NCBI RefSeq assembly: GCF_900456775.1
Contig: NZ_UAUL01000010.1
Coordinates: 62,001 to 126,000 of the forward strand
Direction: 5' to 3'
Length of the DNA stretch: 64,000 bases
From: Sarcina ventriculi
GTDB lineage: Bacteria; Bacillota; Clostridia; Clostridiales; Clostridiaceae
Shown: positions 44,978-54,731 of the stretch, piece after piece
Layout of the letters: every line of letters begins with the position of its first letter
How positions within the stretch are numbered: position 1 is the stretch's first letter
Made by a program: the position numbers and the translations under genes
Notes under the pieces: generated by a model
Database searches by the model: none
Seen by the model: only the letters and a program-made list of their open reading frames with translations
Told to the model about the DNA's origin: nothing

Positions 44978-45649
44978 ATGTATAAAAAAGGAGATTTTCA
45001 TATACATTCAACAGCATCTGATGGAAATTTATGCCCTTTAGAAATAATAAAATTAGCAAAGAAAAAGGGGTTAGATATAATATCTATTACAGATCATAAT
45101 ACTATGGGTTCGGTTTATGAGGCTATGAAGATTGGAAAAAAACTAGGTGTATGTGTAATTCCAGGAGTGGAAATATCATCTATGTATAATGGGGAACATA
45201 TTCATATTCTATGTTATTTTAGGGATGATATAGTTAATAATAGGTTATTTTATGAGATCCTAAATCTTATTAAAAAAAAAGAAATAAAAGATATAAGAAA
45301 GTTTTTAAATTCTAATATAGATAGAAAGAAAGATAAATTTTTAACTCCTATGGAGGTTATAACGCTAATAAGTAGATTTGATGGGATTTGCGTGCTTGCG
45401 CATCCTGTTAGGATTAAAAGAAAAATTTTTGATATTATAAAGGATTTTGATTTCAAAGGAATAGAAGCTAAGTATATAGAAAATAAAAAAAGTGATGAGG
45501 AATTTTTTTTAAAGTTTGCAAAAGAAAAAGGCATTATATATACAGCTGGTTCAGATTTTCATACATTTAGAAAAAAATACAATTCCTTAGGTGAAATAAC
45601 ATTAAATAGCGATGAAATAAAGAGTTTTTTAAATGTTTTATACGCATGA
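44978..45649 (+). CDS. PHP-domain metal-dependent phosphoesterase
   Basis: A 223-residue PHP protein close to the TrpH/RNase AM-type group. Metal motifs: DFHIHSTASDG at residue 6, ITDHNT, PGVEISS, LAHPVR and AGSDFHTF. Such enzymes act on 3',5'-nucleotide bisphosphates or short RNA 5' ends; the substrate here is not proved. I use the ATG at 44978, since GGGAGA stands seven bases before it. Longer in-frame starts at 44936 and 44963 exist. A terminator follows. Confidence 0.9.
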   Translation: MYKKGDFHIHSTASDGNLCPLEIIKLAKKKGLDIISITDHNTMGSVYEAMKIGKKLGVCVIPGVEISSMYNGEHIHILCYFRDDIVNNRLFYEILNLIKKKEIKDIRKFLNSNIDRKKDKFLTPMEVITLISRFDGICVLAHPVRIKRKIFDIIKDFDFKGIEAKYIENKKSDEEFFLKFAKEKGIIYTAGSDFHTFRKKYNSLGEITLNSDEIKSFLNVLYA

Positions 45650-45674
45650 AATAAAAATATTGAAATATTAAATT

Positions 45675-45702
45675 AAAAACGCAAATTTATTTGCGTTTTT
45701 TT
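45675..45702 (+). terminator. Intrinsic terminator
   Basis: A 12-bp stem (AAAAACGCAAAT with ATTTGCGTTTTT) around a very short loop, with a T tail. Confidence 0.88.
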
Positions 45703-45781
45703 GCTGTTTAAGGTTAAAATAATAAAAGTATTATATTTATAAATTGGTAAAATATTTTTCTTAAAAAATGAGTCTATATTA

Positions 45782-45834
45782 TTGACAAAGTTTCAAAGAA
45801 AGATATAATTAAAATATAAACACCCCCATGGGGT
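45782..45834 (+). promoter_or_regulatory. csoR-copA promoter and CsoR operator
   Basis: TTGACA (45782-45787) and TATAAT (45804-45809) form a consensus promoter with a 16-base spacer. Just after the expected start lies ACCCC-CAT-GGGGT (45822-45834), a GC-rich inverted repeat that stands out in this AT-rich DNA and resembles known CsoR boxes. It abuts the ribosome site GGGGAGG (45835-45841). Binding of copper-free CsoR here should block initiation, and copper should release it. Confidence 0.8.
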
Positions 45835-45848
45835 GGGGAGGTATAAAA

Positions 45849-46115
45849 ATGAATGAAGAAAAAAAGAAAGCATTACAATCTTTAAAGACTGCAAGGGGTC
45901 AAATAGAAGGAATAATAAAGATGATAGAAGATGAAAGGTATTGTATTGATATATCAAATCAAATAACAGCATCACAATCTTTATTAAAAAGAGCTAATCT
46001 TCTTATTTTAAAACAGCATATACATCATTGTGTAAAAGAAGCTTGTAATGAAAATAAAGCAGATGAAAAAATGGAGGAAATAATTCAAGTGTTGGAAAAA
46101 ATAATGTCTAAATAA
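45849..46115 (+). CDS. csoR: Copper-sensing repressor CsoR
   Basis: An 88-residue all-helical repressor. The copper ligands keep the exact CsoR spacing: Cys32 (DERYCIDI), His57 and Cys61 (KQHIHHCV). The first helix has the expected RGQIEGI. I use the ATG at 45849, seven bases from GGGGAGG; the upstream in-frame ATG at 45828 lies inside the operator. It is followed by copA, and a G-rich operator precedes it, so the pair is autoregulated by copper. Confidence 0.95.
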   Translation: MNEEKKKALQSLKTARGQIEGIIKMIEDERYCIDISNQITASQSLLKRANLLILKQHIHHCVKEACNENKADEKMEEIIQVLEKIMSK

Positions 46116-46170
46116 AACAACATGGATTGTTTCTTAAAAGTATAATATTAAACAAAAGAAGGTGCAATTA

Positions 46171-48603
46171 ATGGAGAGTAAATCATTTAAAATTGATGGG
46201 ATGACTTGCGCTGCATGCGCAAATAGAGTTGAAAGGTTTACTAAAAAAGTAGATGGAGTGGAGAGTGCTACTGTCAATTTTGCCACAGAAACATTAACTG
46301 TAGAGTATGATAAAGAAAAAGTAAATTCAGATATTATTGAACAAACTGTTGATAAAGCTGGATATAAGGTTAGAAAAAATATTCAAAGTTATAATTTAAA
46401 GGTTGAAGGAATGACATGTGCTGCATGTTCTAGTAGAGTTGAGAGAGTTACAAGAAAGTTACCAGGAGTTATAGAATCTACTGTAAATCTTGCAACAGAA
46501 AGGCTTGCAATAACAATTAATGCAGATGAAGTAACTTATGGACAAATAAAAGCTGCAGTAGAAAAGTCAGGTTATAAGCTTGTTAAAGAAGAGGAGAAAA
46601 AGGAACAAACAAAACCTGTAGATAAAACTAAGGTTATGTTTTATAGGTTTATATGGTCTTGTGTATTTACAGTGCCACTTTTTATAATAGCAATGGGACA
46701 CGATTTTGGAATGCCACTTCCAAGTATAATAAGTCCGTCATTAAATCCTTTAAATTTTGCTATATTAGAATTAGTGTTAACAGTACCGGTTATGATAATA
46801 GGTTCTAAGTTTTATAAGGTTGGGCTTAAAAATTTATTTCACTTAAGTCCTAATATGGATTCTTTGATATCAGTTAGTACATTAGCAGCATTTATATATG
46901 GATTGTTTTGTATTGGAGAAATAATAGCTGGAAATGTTTCTTTTGTTGAACATCTTTATTTTGATTCAGCAGCTACAATATTAACACTTATAACTTTAGG
47001 TAAATATTTAGAAACTATTTCAAAAGGAAAAACATCACAAGCGATAAATAAACTTATGGGTTTAGCACCAAAGACAGCTACAGTAATTAGAAATAATACT
47101 GAGATAGTAATACCAATAGATGAAGTTATAGTAAATGATATAATAGTTGTAAAACCAGGTGAAAAATTACCAGTTGATGGTGAGGTTATAGAGGGAATGA
47201 CATCAACAGATGAATCTATGCTTACAGGAGAAAGTATTCCAGTTGAAAAAACAGTTGGTAGCATGGTAATAGGAGCTAGTATAAATAAAACAGGACTTAT
47301 AAAATATAGAGCAACAAAGGTTGGAAAAGATACTGCGCTATCTCAAATAGTAAAACTTGTGGAGGATGCTCAAGGATCTAAAGCACCTATTGCAAGGCTT
47401 GCTGACGTTGTATCTGGTTATTTTGTGCCAGTTGTAATGTGTTTAGCACTTTTTGCAGGAATAGCATGGTATATATCAGGACAAGATTTAGTATTTGCGC
47501 TTACTATATTTATAGCAGTACTTGTAATTGCATGTCCATGTGCTCTAGGTTTAGCAACTCCAACAGCTATAATGGTAGGTACTGGAAAAGGTGCAGAAAA
47601 TGGAGTTTTAATAAAAGGTGGAGAGGCATTAGAAAATACATATAAAGTAGACACAGTGGTATTTGATAAAACAGGTACTATAACAGAAGGAAAACCAAGA
47701 GTTACCGATATAATAACAGATTCTATGAGTGAAGATGAAATTTTAGCATTAGCTGCTAGTTGTGAAAAAGGTTCAGAGCATCCTTTAGGTGAAGCAATAG
47801 TAAATAGAGCTAAAGATAAAGGTTTAGAATTAAAACAAATAGAAAAATTTAATGCAATTCCAGGGCATGGTATTGAGGTGTTAATAGAGAATAAGACTAT
47901 TTTACTTGGAAATAAAAAACTTATGGAAAGTAAAACTGTTAAGATAAATGATGCTATATTTAATAAGGCAGAAGGCTTAGCTGAAAAAGGAAAAACTCCT
48001 ATGTATATGGCAATAGATGGAATGCTTCAAGGGGTTATCGCTGTTGCAGACACAGTTAAACCAAGTAGCAAGAAAGCTATAGAAACATTACACAGCATGG
48101 GAATAAATGTTGCAATGATAACAGGGGATAATAAGAAGACAGCAAAGGCCATAGCCGATGAAATAGGTATAGATATAGTTTTGGCAGAAGTTTTACCAGA
48201 AGATAAAGCTAATGAAGTTAAAAAGCTTCAAGGAGAAAATAGAAAGGTGGCTTTTGTTGGAGATGGTATAAATGACGCGCCTGCGCTTGTTCAAGCAGAT
48301 ATAGGAATAGCTATAGGTTCAGGAACAGATGTTGCTATAGAGTCAGCTAGTATTGTATTAATGAGAAGCGACTTAATGGATGTTATAACAGCGATTAAAT
48401 TAAGTAAGGCTACAATAAATAATATAAAATTGAGCTTGTTTTGGGCATTTGCATATAATGTTGTTGGTATTCCAATAGCTATGGGGCTTTTATACATATT
48501 TGGAGGTCCACTTTTAAATCCAATGATTGGTGCAGCAGCTATGAGTTGTAGTTCAGTATCAGTACTTTTAAATGCATTAAGACTTAAAAAATTTAAAGCT
48601 TAG
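46171..48603 (+). CDS. copA: Copper-exporting P1B-type ATPase
   Basis: A copper efflux pump of 810 residues. Two N-terminal heavy-metal domains each have MTCAAC ([14 protein letters not shown] and [14 protein letters not shown]). Eight helices are expected. The CPC metal site is in [15 protein letters not shown], the phosphorylated Asp in [12 protein letters not shown], the SEHPLGEA histidine-proline in the N domain, and [10 protein letters not shown] near the end. The ATG at 46171 has AGAAGGTG at normal spacing. No CopZ chaperone gene follows. Transcription is coupled to csoR. Confidence 0.97.
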   Translation: MESKSFKIDGMTCAACANRVERFTKKVDGVESATVNFATETLTVEYDKEKVNSDIIEQTVDKAGYKVRKNIQSYNLKVEGMTCAACSSRVERVTRKLPGVIESTVNLATERLAITINADEVTYGQIKAAVEKSGYKLVKEEEKKEQTKPVDKTKVMFYRFIWSCVFTVPLFIIAMGHDFGMPLPSIISPSLNPLNFAILELVLTVPVMIIGSKFYKVGLKNLFHLSPNMDSLISVSTLAAFIYGLFCIGEIIAGNVSFVEHLYFDSAATILTLITLGKYLETISKGKTSQAINKLMGLAPKTATVIRNNTEIVIPIDEVIVNDIIVVKPGEKLPVDGEVIEGMTSTDESMLTGESIPVEKTVGSMVIGASINKTGLIKYRATKVGKDTALSQIVKLVEDAQGSKAPIARLADVVSGYFVPVVMCLALFAGIAWYISGQDLVFALTIFIAVLVIACPCALGLATPTAIMVGTGKGAENGVLIKGGEALENTYKVDTVVFDKTGTITEGKPRVTDIITDSMSEDEILALAASCEKGSEHPLGEAIVNRAKDKGLELKQIEKFNAIPGHGIEVLIENKTILLGNKKLMESKTVKINDAIFNKAEGLAEKGKTPMYMAIDGMLQGVIAVADTVKPSSKKAIETLHSMGINVAMITGDNKKTAKAIADEIGIDIVLAEVLPEDKANEVKKLQGENRKVAFVGDGINDAPALVQADIGIAIGSGTDVAIESASIVLMRSDLMDVITAIKLSKATINNIKLSLFWAFAYNVVGIPIAMGLLYIFGGPLLNPMIGAAAMSCSSVSVLLNALRLKKFKA

Positions 48604-48624
48604 TTTAAAATAAATATTTAATAT

Positions 48625-48668
48625 AAGAAATCATAGAATTAAAAATTAAATTCTATGATTTCTTTTTT
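48625..48668 (+). terminator. Intrinsic terminator of the csoR-copA operon
   Basis: A 16-bp perfect stem (AAGAAATCATAGAATT with its complement), an 8-base loop and a TTTTTT tail. Confidence 0.9.
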
Positions 48669-48820
48669 AAAACAATTATTGCATAAATATTTCAAAAAAG
48701 TTAATAATCCAAAAATATAAAAATAAAATCAAGAAACTAATCAAAAGTTAGGAATATAATATAATTAAAATAAAATTAGAAATATTTATAAAGAAATATG
48801 TGTATTAAGGGGTAATTTAT

Positions 48821-49741
48821 ATGAAAATAGGTTTAGTTTTAGCAGGTGGAGGCGGAAAAGGAGCATACGAACTTGGAGTTTGGAAGGCTTTAAAGGAATT
48901 GTCCATAGATAAATATATTGATGTTTTTTCTGGAACTTCTATAGGTGCTTTTAATGCTGCATTATTTGCACAAGATGATTTAGAAAAGGCAGTAGAACTT
49001 TGGGATAAGGTTACTATGGATTCTTTAGTGCCTATAAGCAAATTCAATTTAGTTAAAAAGGGAATTGCTCTATCAGTTGGAGCTAAAAATATGAATTTTG
49101 TAAAAAAATATATGGTTAGTTCTTTAGAAAACGGAGCTGTTTCAAAAGATGGATTAGTGCAAATAATGGATAATTACATAAATATAAACAAAATAAAAAA
49201 GAGGAAAAAAATATGTTATGCAACGTGTACTCAAATTCCTGATTTTAAAGTAAAGTATTTTAAGTTAAATGATTATAATGTAGCTGATGCTAAAGAAATA
49301 ATAATGGCATCAGCCTCATTGCCATTAATATATGAAAGTGCTCAGATAGAAGGGAAAAGATATCTAGATGGAGGACTTGTTGATAATCTTCCCATACAAC
49401 CTGTATATGGAGAGGGTTGTGATACAATAATAGTTGTTTTACTATCAAAAGATGTAAAAGTTGATAGAAGTCTTTATCCTAACGCTCAAATAATAGAAAT
49501 ATACCCTAAGGAATTAGAGGAAAATGTAATAAATGGGGTTTTAAATTTAGATATTAATGCAAAGAAAAACAGAATTAATCATGGATACAATGATGCTAAA
49601 AATCTTCTAGAACCTATTATAAATTTAGGTATCAATATTTTAGAAAGTGAAAGAAAAAAAGAGGAACTTTCAACTAAGGATAAAATATCTTTTATTTTTA
49701 AGAAGAAAAAAGAGAAAAATAATAACTGTGATGTTGAGTGA
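48821..49741 (+). CDS. Patatin-like phospholipase (second copy)
   Basis: Same architecture as the gene at 34417-35265: GGGGKGAYELG oxyanion loop, GTSIGAFN nucleophile elbow, and LDGGLVDN with the catalytic Asp. It is 306 residues. The extra C-terminus is lysine-rich and low-complexity (KKKKEKNNN), which could be membrane-associating. There is no signal peptide. It is followed by a terminator and then the second PAP2 gene. Confidence 0.93.
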   Translation: MKIGLVLAGGGGKGAYELGVWKALKELSIDKYIDVFSGTSIGAFNAALFAQDDLEKAVELWDKVTMDSLVPISKFNLVKKGIALSVGAKNMNFVKKYMVSSLENGAVSKDGLVQIMDNYININKIKKRKKICYATCTQIPDFKVKYFKLNDYNVADAKEIIMASASLPLIYESAQIEGKRYLDGGLVDNLPIQPVYGEGCDTIIVVLLSKDVKVDRSLYPNAQIIEIYPKELEENVINGVLNLDINAKKNRINHGYNDAKNLLEPIINLGINILESERKKEELSTKDKISFIFKKKKEKNNNCDVE

Positions 49742-49764
49742 TAAAATATTTAATTATAAAACAT

Positions 49765-49798
49765 AAAAGGAATAAAATTTATATTTTTATTCCTTTTT
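49765..49798 (+). terminator. Intrinsic terminator
   Basis: A 13-bp stem (AAAAGGAATAAAA with TTTTATTCCTTTT), a 7-base loop and a short T tail. Confidence 0.82.
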
Positions 49799-49968
49799 AT
49801 CATTTACGATTAAAGACGATATAAAAAAATTAAGTAGACAAATTATATAAAATGATATAACATGAATTTTGTGATATAAATAATTTTAATTTAAAATTAA
49901 TGTTAATAGTTTAAATGTAATGTATAATTAAATATATAAATTGTAAAAAACTAAGGAGAAAAGAAAAT

Positions 49969-50550
49969 ATGTCACTAATATCTAGTTTTAACGATAATAT
50001 TTTATTCTTTATTCAGGCTCATATTCAAAATCCTTTTTTAACTCCAATAATGAGTTTTTTCACCACTGTAGGGAAAGATGGGGCTATATGGCTTGTGATA
50101 GGAATTATACTTCTTATAACGAAGAAATATAGAAAGGTTGGTTTTCTAATTTATTTCGGATCTATAATAAATTATATAATAACAGAGGTAATAAAAAATA
50201 CTGTAAAGGAAGCAAGACCGTTTGATACTTTACATAGTTTACATTTACTTATTTCAACGCCTCCTGGATACTCATTTCCTTCAGGACATACGTCAGCAGC
50301 TTTTGTAGCAGCATTTATAATAGCTATTTATATAAGAAAAATGGCAGCGCCATCGATTATAGGGGCTATATTAATAGCATGTTCTAGGTTGTACTTTACT
50401 GTTCATTATCCAACAGATGTTCTAATGGGAGTAGTTGTAGGCTTTATATCTTGTTTAATAGCTATTTTTCTTTATAATCGTTTTGTTTATAAAATTGCAA
50501 ATCCCATACTTAGGATACCAATTAAGAAAAATAGAAGAAATGCAGCGTAA
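49969..50550 (+). CDS. PAP2-family membrane phosphatase (second copy)
   Basis: A membrane lipid phosphatase with motifs KNTVKEARP, FPSGHTSAAF and SRLYFTVHYPTD in order. It is 193 residues with a basic tail (IPIKKNRRNAA). It matches the copy at 4328-4897 over the whole length, with divergence mainly in helices. A strong AAGGAGAAAAG stands before the ATG. The substrate cannot be read from sequence; undecaprenyl pyrophosphate and phosphatidic acid are both possible. Confidence 0.94.
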   Translation: MSLISSFNDNILFFIQAHIQNPFLTPIMSFFTTVGKDGAIWLVIGIILLITKKYRKVGFLIYFGSIINYIITEVIKNTVKEARPFDTLHSLHLLISTPPGYSFPSGHTSAAFVAAFIIAIYIRKMAAPSIIGAILIACSRLYFTVHYPTDVLMGVVVGFISCLIAIFLYNRFVYKIANPILRIPIKKNRRNAA

Positions 50551-50553
50551 AAG

Positions 50554-50582
50554 ATGAGGATTCAAATACTTTGAATCCTCAT
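50554..50582. terminator. Bidirectional hairpin between PAP2 and hom
   Basis: A perfect 13-bp stem (ATGAGGATTCAAA with its complement) and a 3-base loop, followed on the plus strand by TTAAATTT. Confidence 0.78.
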
Positions 50583-50588
50583 TTAAAT

Positions 50589-51881
50589 TTAATTATTTAA
50601 ATTTTCAATTCTTATTATATTCTCTAATTTATTAAGATTTTTATAGTTATTTATTTTTTCTTTAAAATTCTTTATTGATTTTTCTTTGCATTTTTGAGTT
50701 AAAAATATTAAATCAACTTGATGTTTTGTTTGTATATCTTGAGTAACTAAGGATATACTTATATTATTTTCTCCAAGAAGTGTTCCAATATCACCAATTA
50801 TGCCAGGCTTATCTTTGACATTAAGCCTTATATAGTATTCACTTTCAATTTCATCACTAGGTAAAATATCGTATTTATTATTTAAATTTCTAGCTTGATT
50901 TATCCCACAATAGTTTAGGTTGTTTCTTAATATTGAAAGAAGATCAGACACTATTGCACTACCAGTTGGTAAATCACCAGCTCCTTTCCCATAGATTGTT
51001 AAATCACCAACAGCATTTCCTTTTAAGTAAACAGCATTAAATGAATCTTTAACACTTGCAAATGGATGATTTTTGGGAACAAACGCCGGATGCACTCTAA
51101 CTTCAATAGAATTATTTTTAAGTGTTCCAATGGCTAAAAGTTTTATAACGTAGCCAAATTTTTTAGCATAATTTATATCTTTAATCCTTATATTACTTAT
51201 TCCTTCTCTTAAAATATTATTTGGATGAACTGGTGCTTCAAAAGATAAAGAAGACATAATGGATAGTTTGTAAGCAGCATCAAAACCTTCTATATCGTCA
51301 GTTGGATCAAATTCGGCAAATCCATTTTCTTTAGCTAAACACAGTGCTTTATCGAAAGACATATTAGATTCAGTCATATTACTTAAAATATAATTTGTAG
51401 TTCCATTTACTATACCAACTATTTTTTCAATTTTATTTGCAGTAAGGCTTTCATTTATTTGTTTAATAATTGGAATTCCACCACCAACACTTGCTTCATA
51501 ATATAAAAATACTTTTTCTTTTAAAGCAGTCTCAAACAATCTATCACCATGAAGAGCTATGCAAAGTTTATTAGCTGTAACTATATGTTTTTTCTTTTTC
51601 ATAGCTTCTATCATATAGTCAAGGGCTGGGTATGCGCCCCCCATAACTTCTATTACAATTTCAATAGAGTCATCATTTAAAATGTCACAAAAATTATTTG
51701 TTAAAATACCATCTGGAATATCTAGATATCTTTTTTTATTTATATCATTAACTAAAATTTTTTTAATTTCTATTTCAAAACCGCAACGTTTAAATATTTC
51801 GGATTTGTTAAAATTTAATATTTTCCAAACTCCAGATCCAACGTTGCCAAGTCCTAAAAGTGCAATTTTAACTTGTTTCAT
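50589..51881 (-). CDS. hom: Homoserine dehydrogenase
   Basis: Hom reduces aspartate semialdehyde to homoserine. It shows the NAD(P) loop GLGNVGSGVW, the catalytic region GIVNGTTNYIL and DDIEGFDAAYKL, and a C-terminal ACT domain (RLNVKDKPGIIGDIGTLLGE) for threonine feedback. It is 430 residues. It is the last gene of a thrC-thrB-hom run, 22 bases after thrB. Confidence 0.97.
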   Translation of the reverse strand: MKQVKIALLGLGNVGSGVWKILNFNKSEIFKRCGFEIEIKKILVNDINKKRYLDIPDGILTNNFCDILNDDSIEIVIEVMGGAYPALDYMIEAMKKKKHIVTANKLCIALHGDRLFETALKEKVFLYYEASVGGGIPIIKQINESLTANKIEKIVGIVNGTTNYILSNMTESNMSFDKALCLAKENGFAEFDPTDDIEGFDAAYKLSIMSSLSFEAPVHPNNILREGISNIRIKDINYAKKFGYVIKLLAIGTLKNNSIEVRVHPAFVPKNHPFASVKDSFNAVYLKGNAVGDLTIYGKGAGDLPTGSAIVSDLLSILRNNLNYCGINQARNLNNKYDILPSDEIESEYYIRLNVKDKPGIIGDIGTLLGENNISISLVTQDIQTKHQVDLIFLTQKCKEKSIKNFKEKINNYKNLNKLENIIRIENLNN

Positions 51882-51903
51882 AAAATCCCTCTTTCCTTTT
51901 TAA

Positions 51904-52785
51904 TCAATATATTGTAGTGCCATTAGTACAAATAGATAACTCTTTGATTGTCCAATCATTTTCTAAGCTTTCAAAAAAAGAGTCCATAGAATTTTTAAAA
52001 TCCAAATTATCTTGAGAAGTTATAGCCATAATAGTAGGCCCAGCACCGCTTAAATAAACTCCTAAAGCATTTAGTTCTAAAGCTTTATTTTTTATTTCTA
52101 AAAAATTTGGAATTAAATTTTCTCTAAAATTTTCATGAATAACGTTTTTCATAGCGTGTTTTATATTCTTTAAATTATTATTAGCAATAGATGCAACTAA
52201 AAATGAACTAGCAGCTATATTTGACATAGCAAATTTAAAATCTAATTGTTTAGGTAAAACATTTCTTGATTTTTTAGTAGATAAATTAAAGTTTGGATAC
52301 ATGGCAAAAAATTTAGTTTTAGATTCAAAAGGAATTTTTTCATAATAAGTTTTTTCACCATCAAAGAAAGAAACAATAAATCCACCTAAAAAACAAGGAA
52401 TAACATTATCAGGGTGGCCTTCCATTTTAATTGCTAAGTTTATAAGGTCTTCTTTAGATAGCTTATTTCCAGATAAGTAATTTGCAGCAACCATACCACC
52501 TATGATACAACTTGAGCTACTCCCTAGTCCTTTTGAAATTGGAATATCAGATTCAATTAAAATTTTTATTCCAGATGGAGTATAATTTACTTTTTTAAAT
52601 ACAATTTCCATAGCTTTATATACTATATTATCTGCTGTTTGAAATTCTAAGGGACAACCATCTATTATAAGACCACTCTCTATTTCACATATTGAAAAAG
52701 TATTGTAAAGATTTAATGCAACACCAATAGAATCAAATCCAGGTCCAAAATTTGCAGATGAGCAGGGAACTTTAATTTTAATCAA
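51904..52785 (-). CDS. thrB: Homoserine kinase
   Basis: A GHMP-family kinase that phosphorylates homoserine. The ATP loop is PISKGLGSSSSCIIGG; the N-terminal PCSSANFGPGFDSIGVAL and C-terminal LSGAGPTIMAI are the other motifs. The likely start is TTG at 52785, eight bases after AGGAGG; the GTG at 52794 is within that site. It overlaps the end of thrC by 8 bases, which suggests coupled translation. Confidence 0.96.
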   Translation of the reverse strand: MIKIKVPCSSANFGPGFDSIGVALNLYNTFSICEIESGLIIDGCPLEFQTADNIVYKAMEIVFKKVNYTPSGIKILIESDIPISKGLGSSSSCIIGGMVAANYLSGNKLSKEDLINLAIKMEGHPDNVIPCFLGGFIVSFFDGEKTYYEKIPFESKTKFFAMYPNFNLSTKKSRNVLPKQLDFKFAMSNIAASSFLVASIANNNLKNIKHAMKNVIHENFRENLIPNFLEIKNKALELNALGVYLSGAGPTIMAITSQDNLDFKNSMDSFFESLENDWTIKELSICTNGTTIY

Positions 52786-54277
52786 GTAAATCACCTCCTA
52801 TATGTGCAAAGTTTTCTATGGCTTGTAAAACTTTGTCTTTTGGACAAATGTTATTATGAATAATTGGCTTTTTATCTAAATTTTTCAATGATGTTGGGAT
52901 AGGCAAAGTAGTTTTTTTAGATAAAATATTAAGGGCTTCTATATCATTAATGTTTGAAGTATTAACATTTAATCCTTGTAAAATTGTTTTTGGAAATTTA
53001 AAAGGACTAGCAGTTGAGGCTATTATAGTTTGCGTTTTATCTTTAGTTTTTTCTTTATATTTTTCATAAACTGAATAAGCAACGGCAGTGTGTGGGTCTA
53101 TAAGATAATTAAAGTTTTTATAAACCTTATTTATTGCATTTATTGATTCTTTTTCTGTAGCAAAATCACTATAAAAAATTTCATTTAATTTTTCTTTTAA
53201 TGATTTAGGAATCTCATAAAAGCCTTGAATTTCTAAGGAATTCATAAGATTTTTTATAAGAATTGAATCTTCATTGCTTAAATCATATAAAAGCCTTTCA
53301 AGGTTGCTAGATATTAAAATATCCATAGAAGGGGAATTAGTAACTTTTAGAATTCTTCGTCTATCATAAATCCCTGTATTTATAAAATCAAATAAAACAT
53401 TATTTTCATTAGAAGCACAAATAAGTTTATTAATAGGAAGACCTAATTTTTTTGCATAGTAAGCAGAAAGAATATTTCCAAAATTCCCAGTTGGAACAAC
53501 TATATTTATTTTTTCATTATGTTTTATAATATTTTTATTTAGAAGATTTCCATAAGCATAGAAGTAATAAACTATTTGAGGAAAAAGTCTACCAATATTT
53601 ATAGAATTAGCTGATGATAATATAAAGCCATTATCATTAAATTCTTTTTTTATCTTAGAATCATTCAATATATTTTTTATGCAATTTTGTGCATCATCAA
53701 AATTTCCATTTAGGGAAATTACTAAAGAATTGTTACTTCTGTGGGTTATCATTTGAAGTTTTTGTATTAAACTTGTACCATCTTTAGGATAAAGAACTGC
53801 AATTTTTATTCTAGGAATATCAGAAAAACCCTCTAAAGCAGCTTTGCCTGTGTCACCTGATGTTGCAGTTAAAATAAGAATATTTTCCTTTTGTTTATTA
53901 TTTATTAAAGCTTTGTTTAATAAATAAGGAAAAAGACATAGTGCCACGTCTTTAAATGCTAGAGTGGGACCATGATAAAGTTCTAAAAAGTGAGTATTTG
54001 AAATAGATTTTATTTGTAATATTTTATTATCTTCAAATTTTTTATCGTAGGCCTTGTAGATGCAATCTCTAAGATCATCATCACAAAAATCATCTAAAAA
54101 CTCTTTAAGAATGCAAAAAGCTAATTCTTCATAAGGAAGTCCTGCTAAATATTCTAAAGAATTTTTTAATTTATGTATTTTAAAGGGAACATAAAGACCC
54201 TTATCTTCTGCAAGACCATTTATTATGGCATAGCTAGAACTTACTAGCTTTTCATAGCCTCTAGTACTTTTATACAA
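52778..54277 (-). CDS. thrC: Threonine synthase
   Basis: The PLP enzyme that converts phosphohomoserine to threonine. The PLP lysine is in GPTLAFKDVAL. The N-terminal YKSTRGYEKLVSS, TATSGDTGKAALEGF and VPTGNFGNILSAYYAK are diagnostic. About 499 residues place it with the long (yeast-like) class. TTG at 54277 is the likely start after AAGGAGTG; a GTG at 54286 is inside that site. It is the first gene of the operon. No T-box leader is visible upstream. Confidence 0.96.
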   Translation of the reverse strand: MYKSTRGYEKLVSSSYAIINGLAEDKGLYVPFKIHKLKNSLEYLAGLPYEELAFCILKEFLDDFCDDDLRDCIYKAYDKKFEDNKILQIKSISNTHFLELYHGPTLAFKDVALCLFPYLLNKALINNKQKENILILTATSGDTGKAALEGFSDIPRIKIAVLYPKDGTSLIQKLQMITHRSNNSLVISLNGNFDDAQNCIKNILNDSKIKKEFNDNGFILSSANSINIGRLFPQIVYYFYAYGNLLNKNIIKHNEKINIVVPTGNFGNILSAYYAKKLGLPINKLICASNENNVLFDFINTGIYDRRRILKVTNSPSMDILISSNLERLLYDLSNEDSILIKNLMNSLEIQGFYEIPKSLKEKLNEIFYSDFATEKESINAINKVYKNFNYLIDPHTAVAYSVYEKYKEKTKDKTQTIIASTASPFKFPKTILQGLNVNTSNINDIEALNILSKKTTLPIPTSLKNLDKKPIIHNNICPKDKVLQAIENFAHIGGDLLD

Positions 54278-54286
54278 AACAATCAC

Positions 54287-54731
54287 TCCTTGAAAATGAA
54301 TTAAATAATAGTAAACTTTTTAAATCATAATAAACTATATGATTATTAATTTATTAGTATACTAATAGAAATTTGGGATAAATAATTCAAATTTTTAATT
54401 AGGGGTTTTATAAGTTATTTAAATATTAGGGATTAATTTAAAATAACTTAATCATGTTTTATATTAAGATGTAATAAATTATAATCTGTATTTGACATTT
54501 TATCAATATTTTTTTTGTAAGATATTATTAAAATTTTAAGAAGATTTTATGTTCTTTTCAAAGATATAGTTCTGCTATATAATAATTTAAGGTATAAAAA
54601 TTGTTATTTATAAATTAAAGAAAAATTTATTCGGAAATTAGTGTTTTTAAACTGATATTTGACTAATTATATTAATTGTAAATAATTATTAATTAAAATT
54701 GTTTATAACAAATGAAAGGAATTGATTTTAA
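54287..54731. other. 445-base AT-rich divergent intergenic region
   Basis: It holds the promoters for thrC-thrB-hom (minus) and the 54732 gene (plus). The only standout is a perfect 16-bp palindrome at 54352-54367. I found no T-box (no AGGGTGG-type bulge sequence on the minus strand), riboswitch or frame. Confidence 0.6.
54352..54367. promoter_or_regulatory. Perfect 16-bp palindrome upstream of thrC
   Basis: TATTAGTATACTAATA reads the same on both strands. It lies about 75 bases before the thrC start. It also contains TATACT, a possible -10 box on either strand. An operator role is inference. Confidence 0.4.

Noticed and set aside
44681-45007. 108-codon minus-strand frame opposite the DUF2500 remnant
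   Set aside because: It is antisense to a recognisable DUF2500 reading and shows no motif of its own.
46115-46133. AAACAA/TTGTTT hairpin between csoR and copA as a terminator
   Set aside because: The stem is short with no T run, so it is unlikely to stop transcription into copA.
48821-50550. Recent segmental duplication giving the patatin/PAP2 copies
   Set aside because: Protein similarity is clear but well below recent-copy level, and the intergenic DNA and gene order are not repeated.
54287-54731. Possible T-box or threonine riboswitch before thrC
   Set aside because: No T-box bulge sequence, no specifier hairpin and no terminator could be found on the minus strand.
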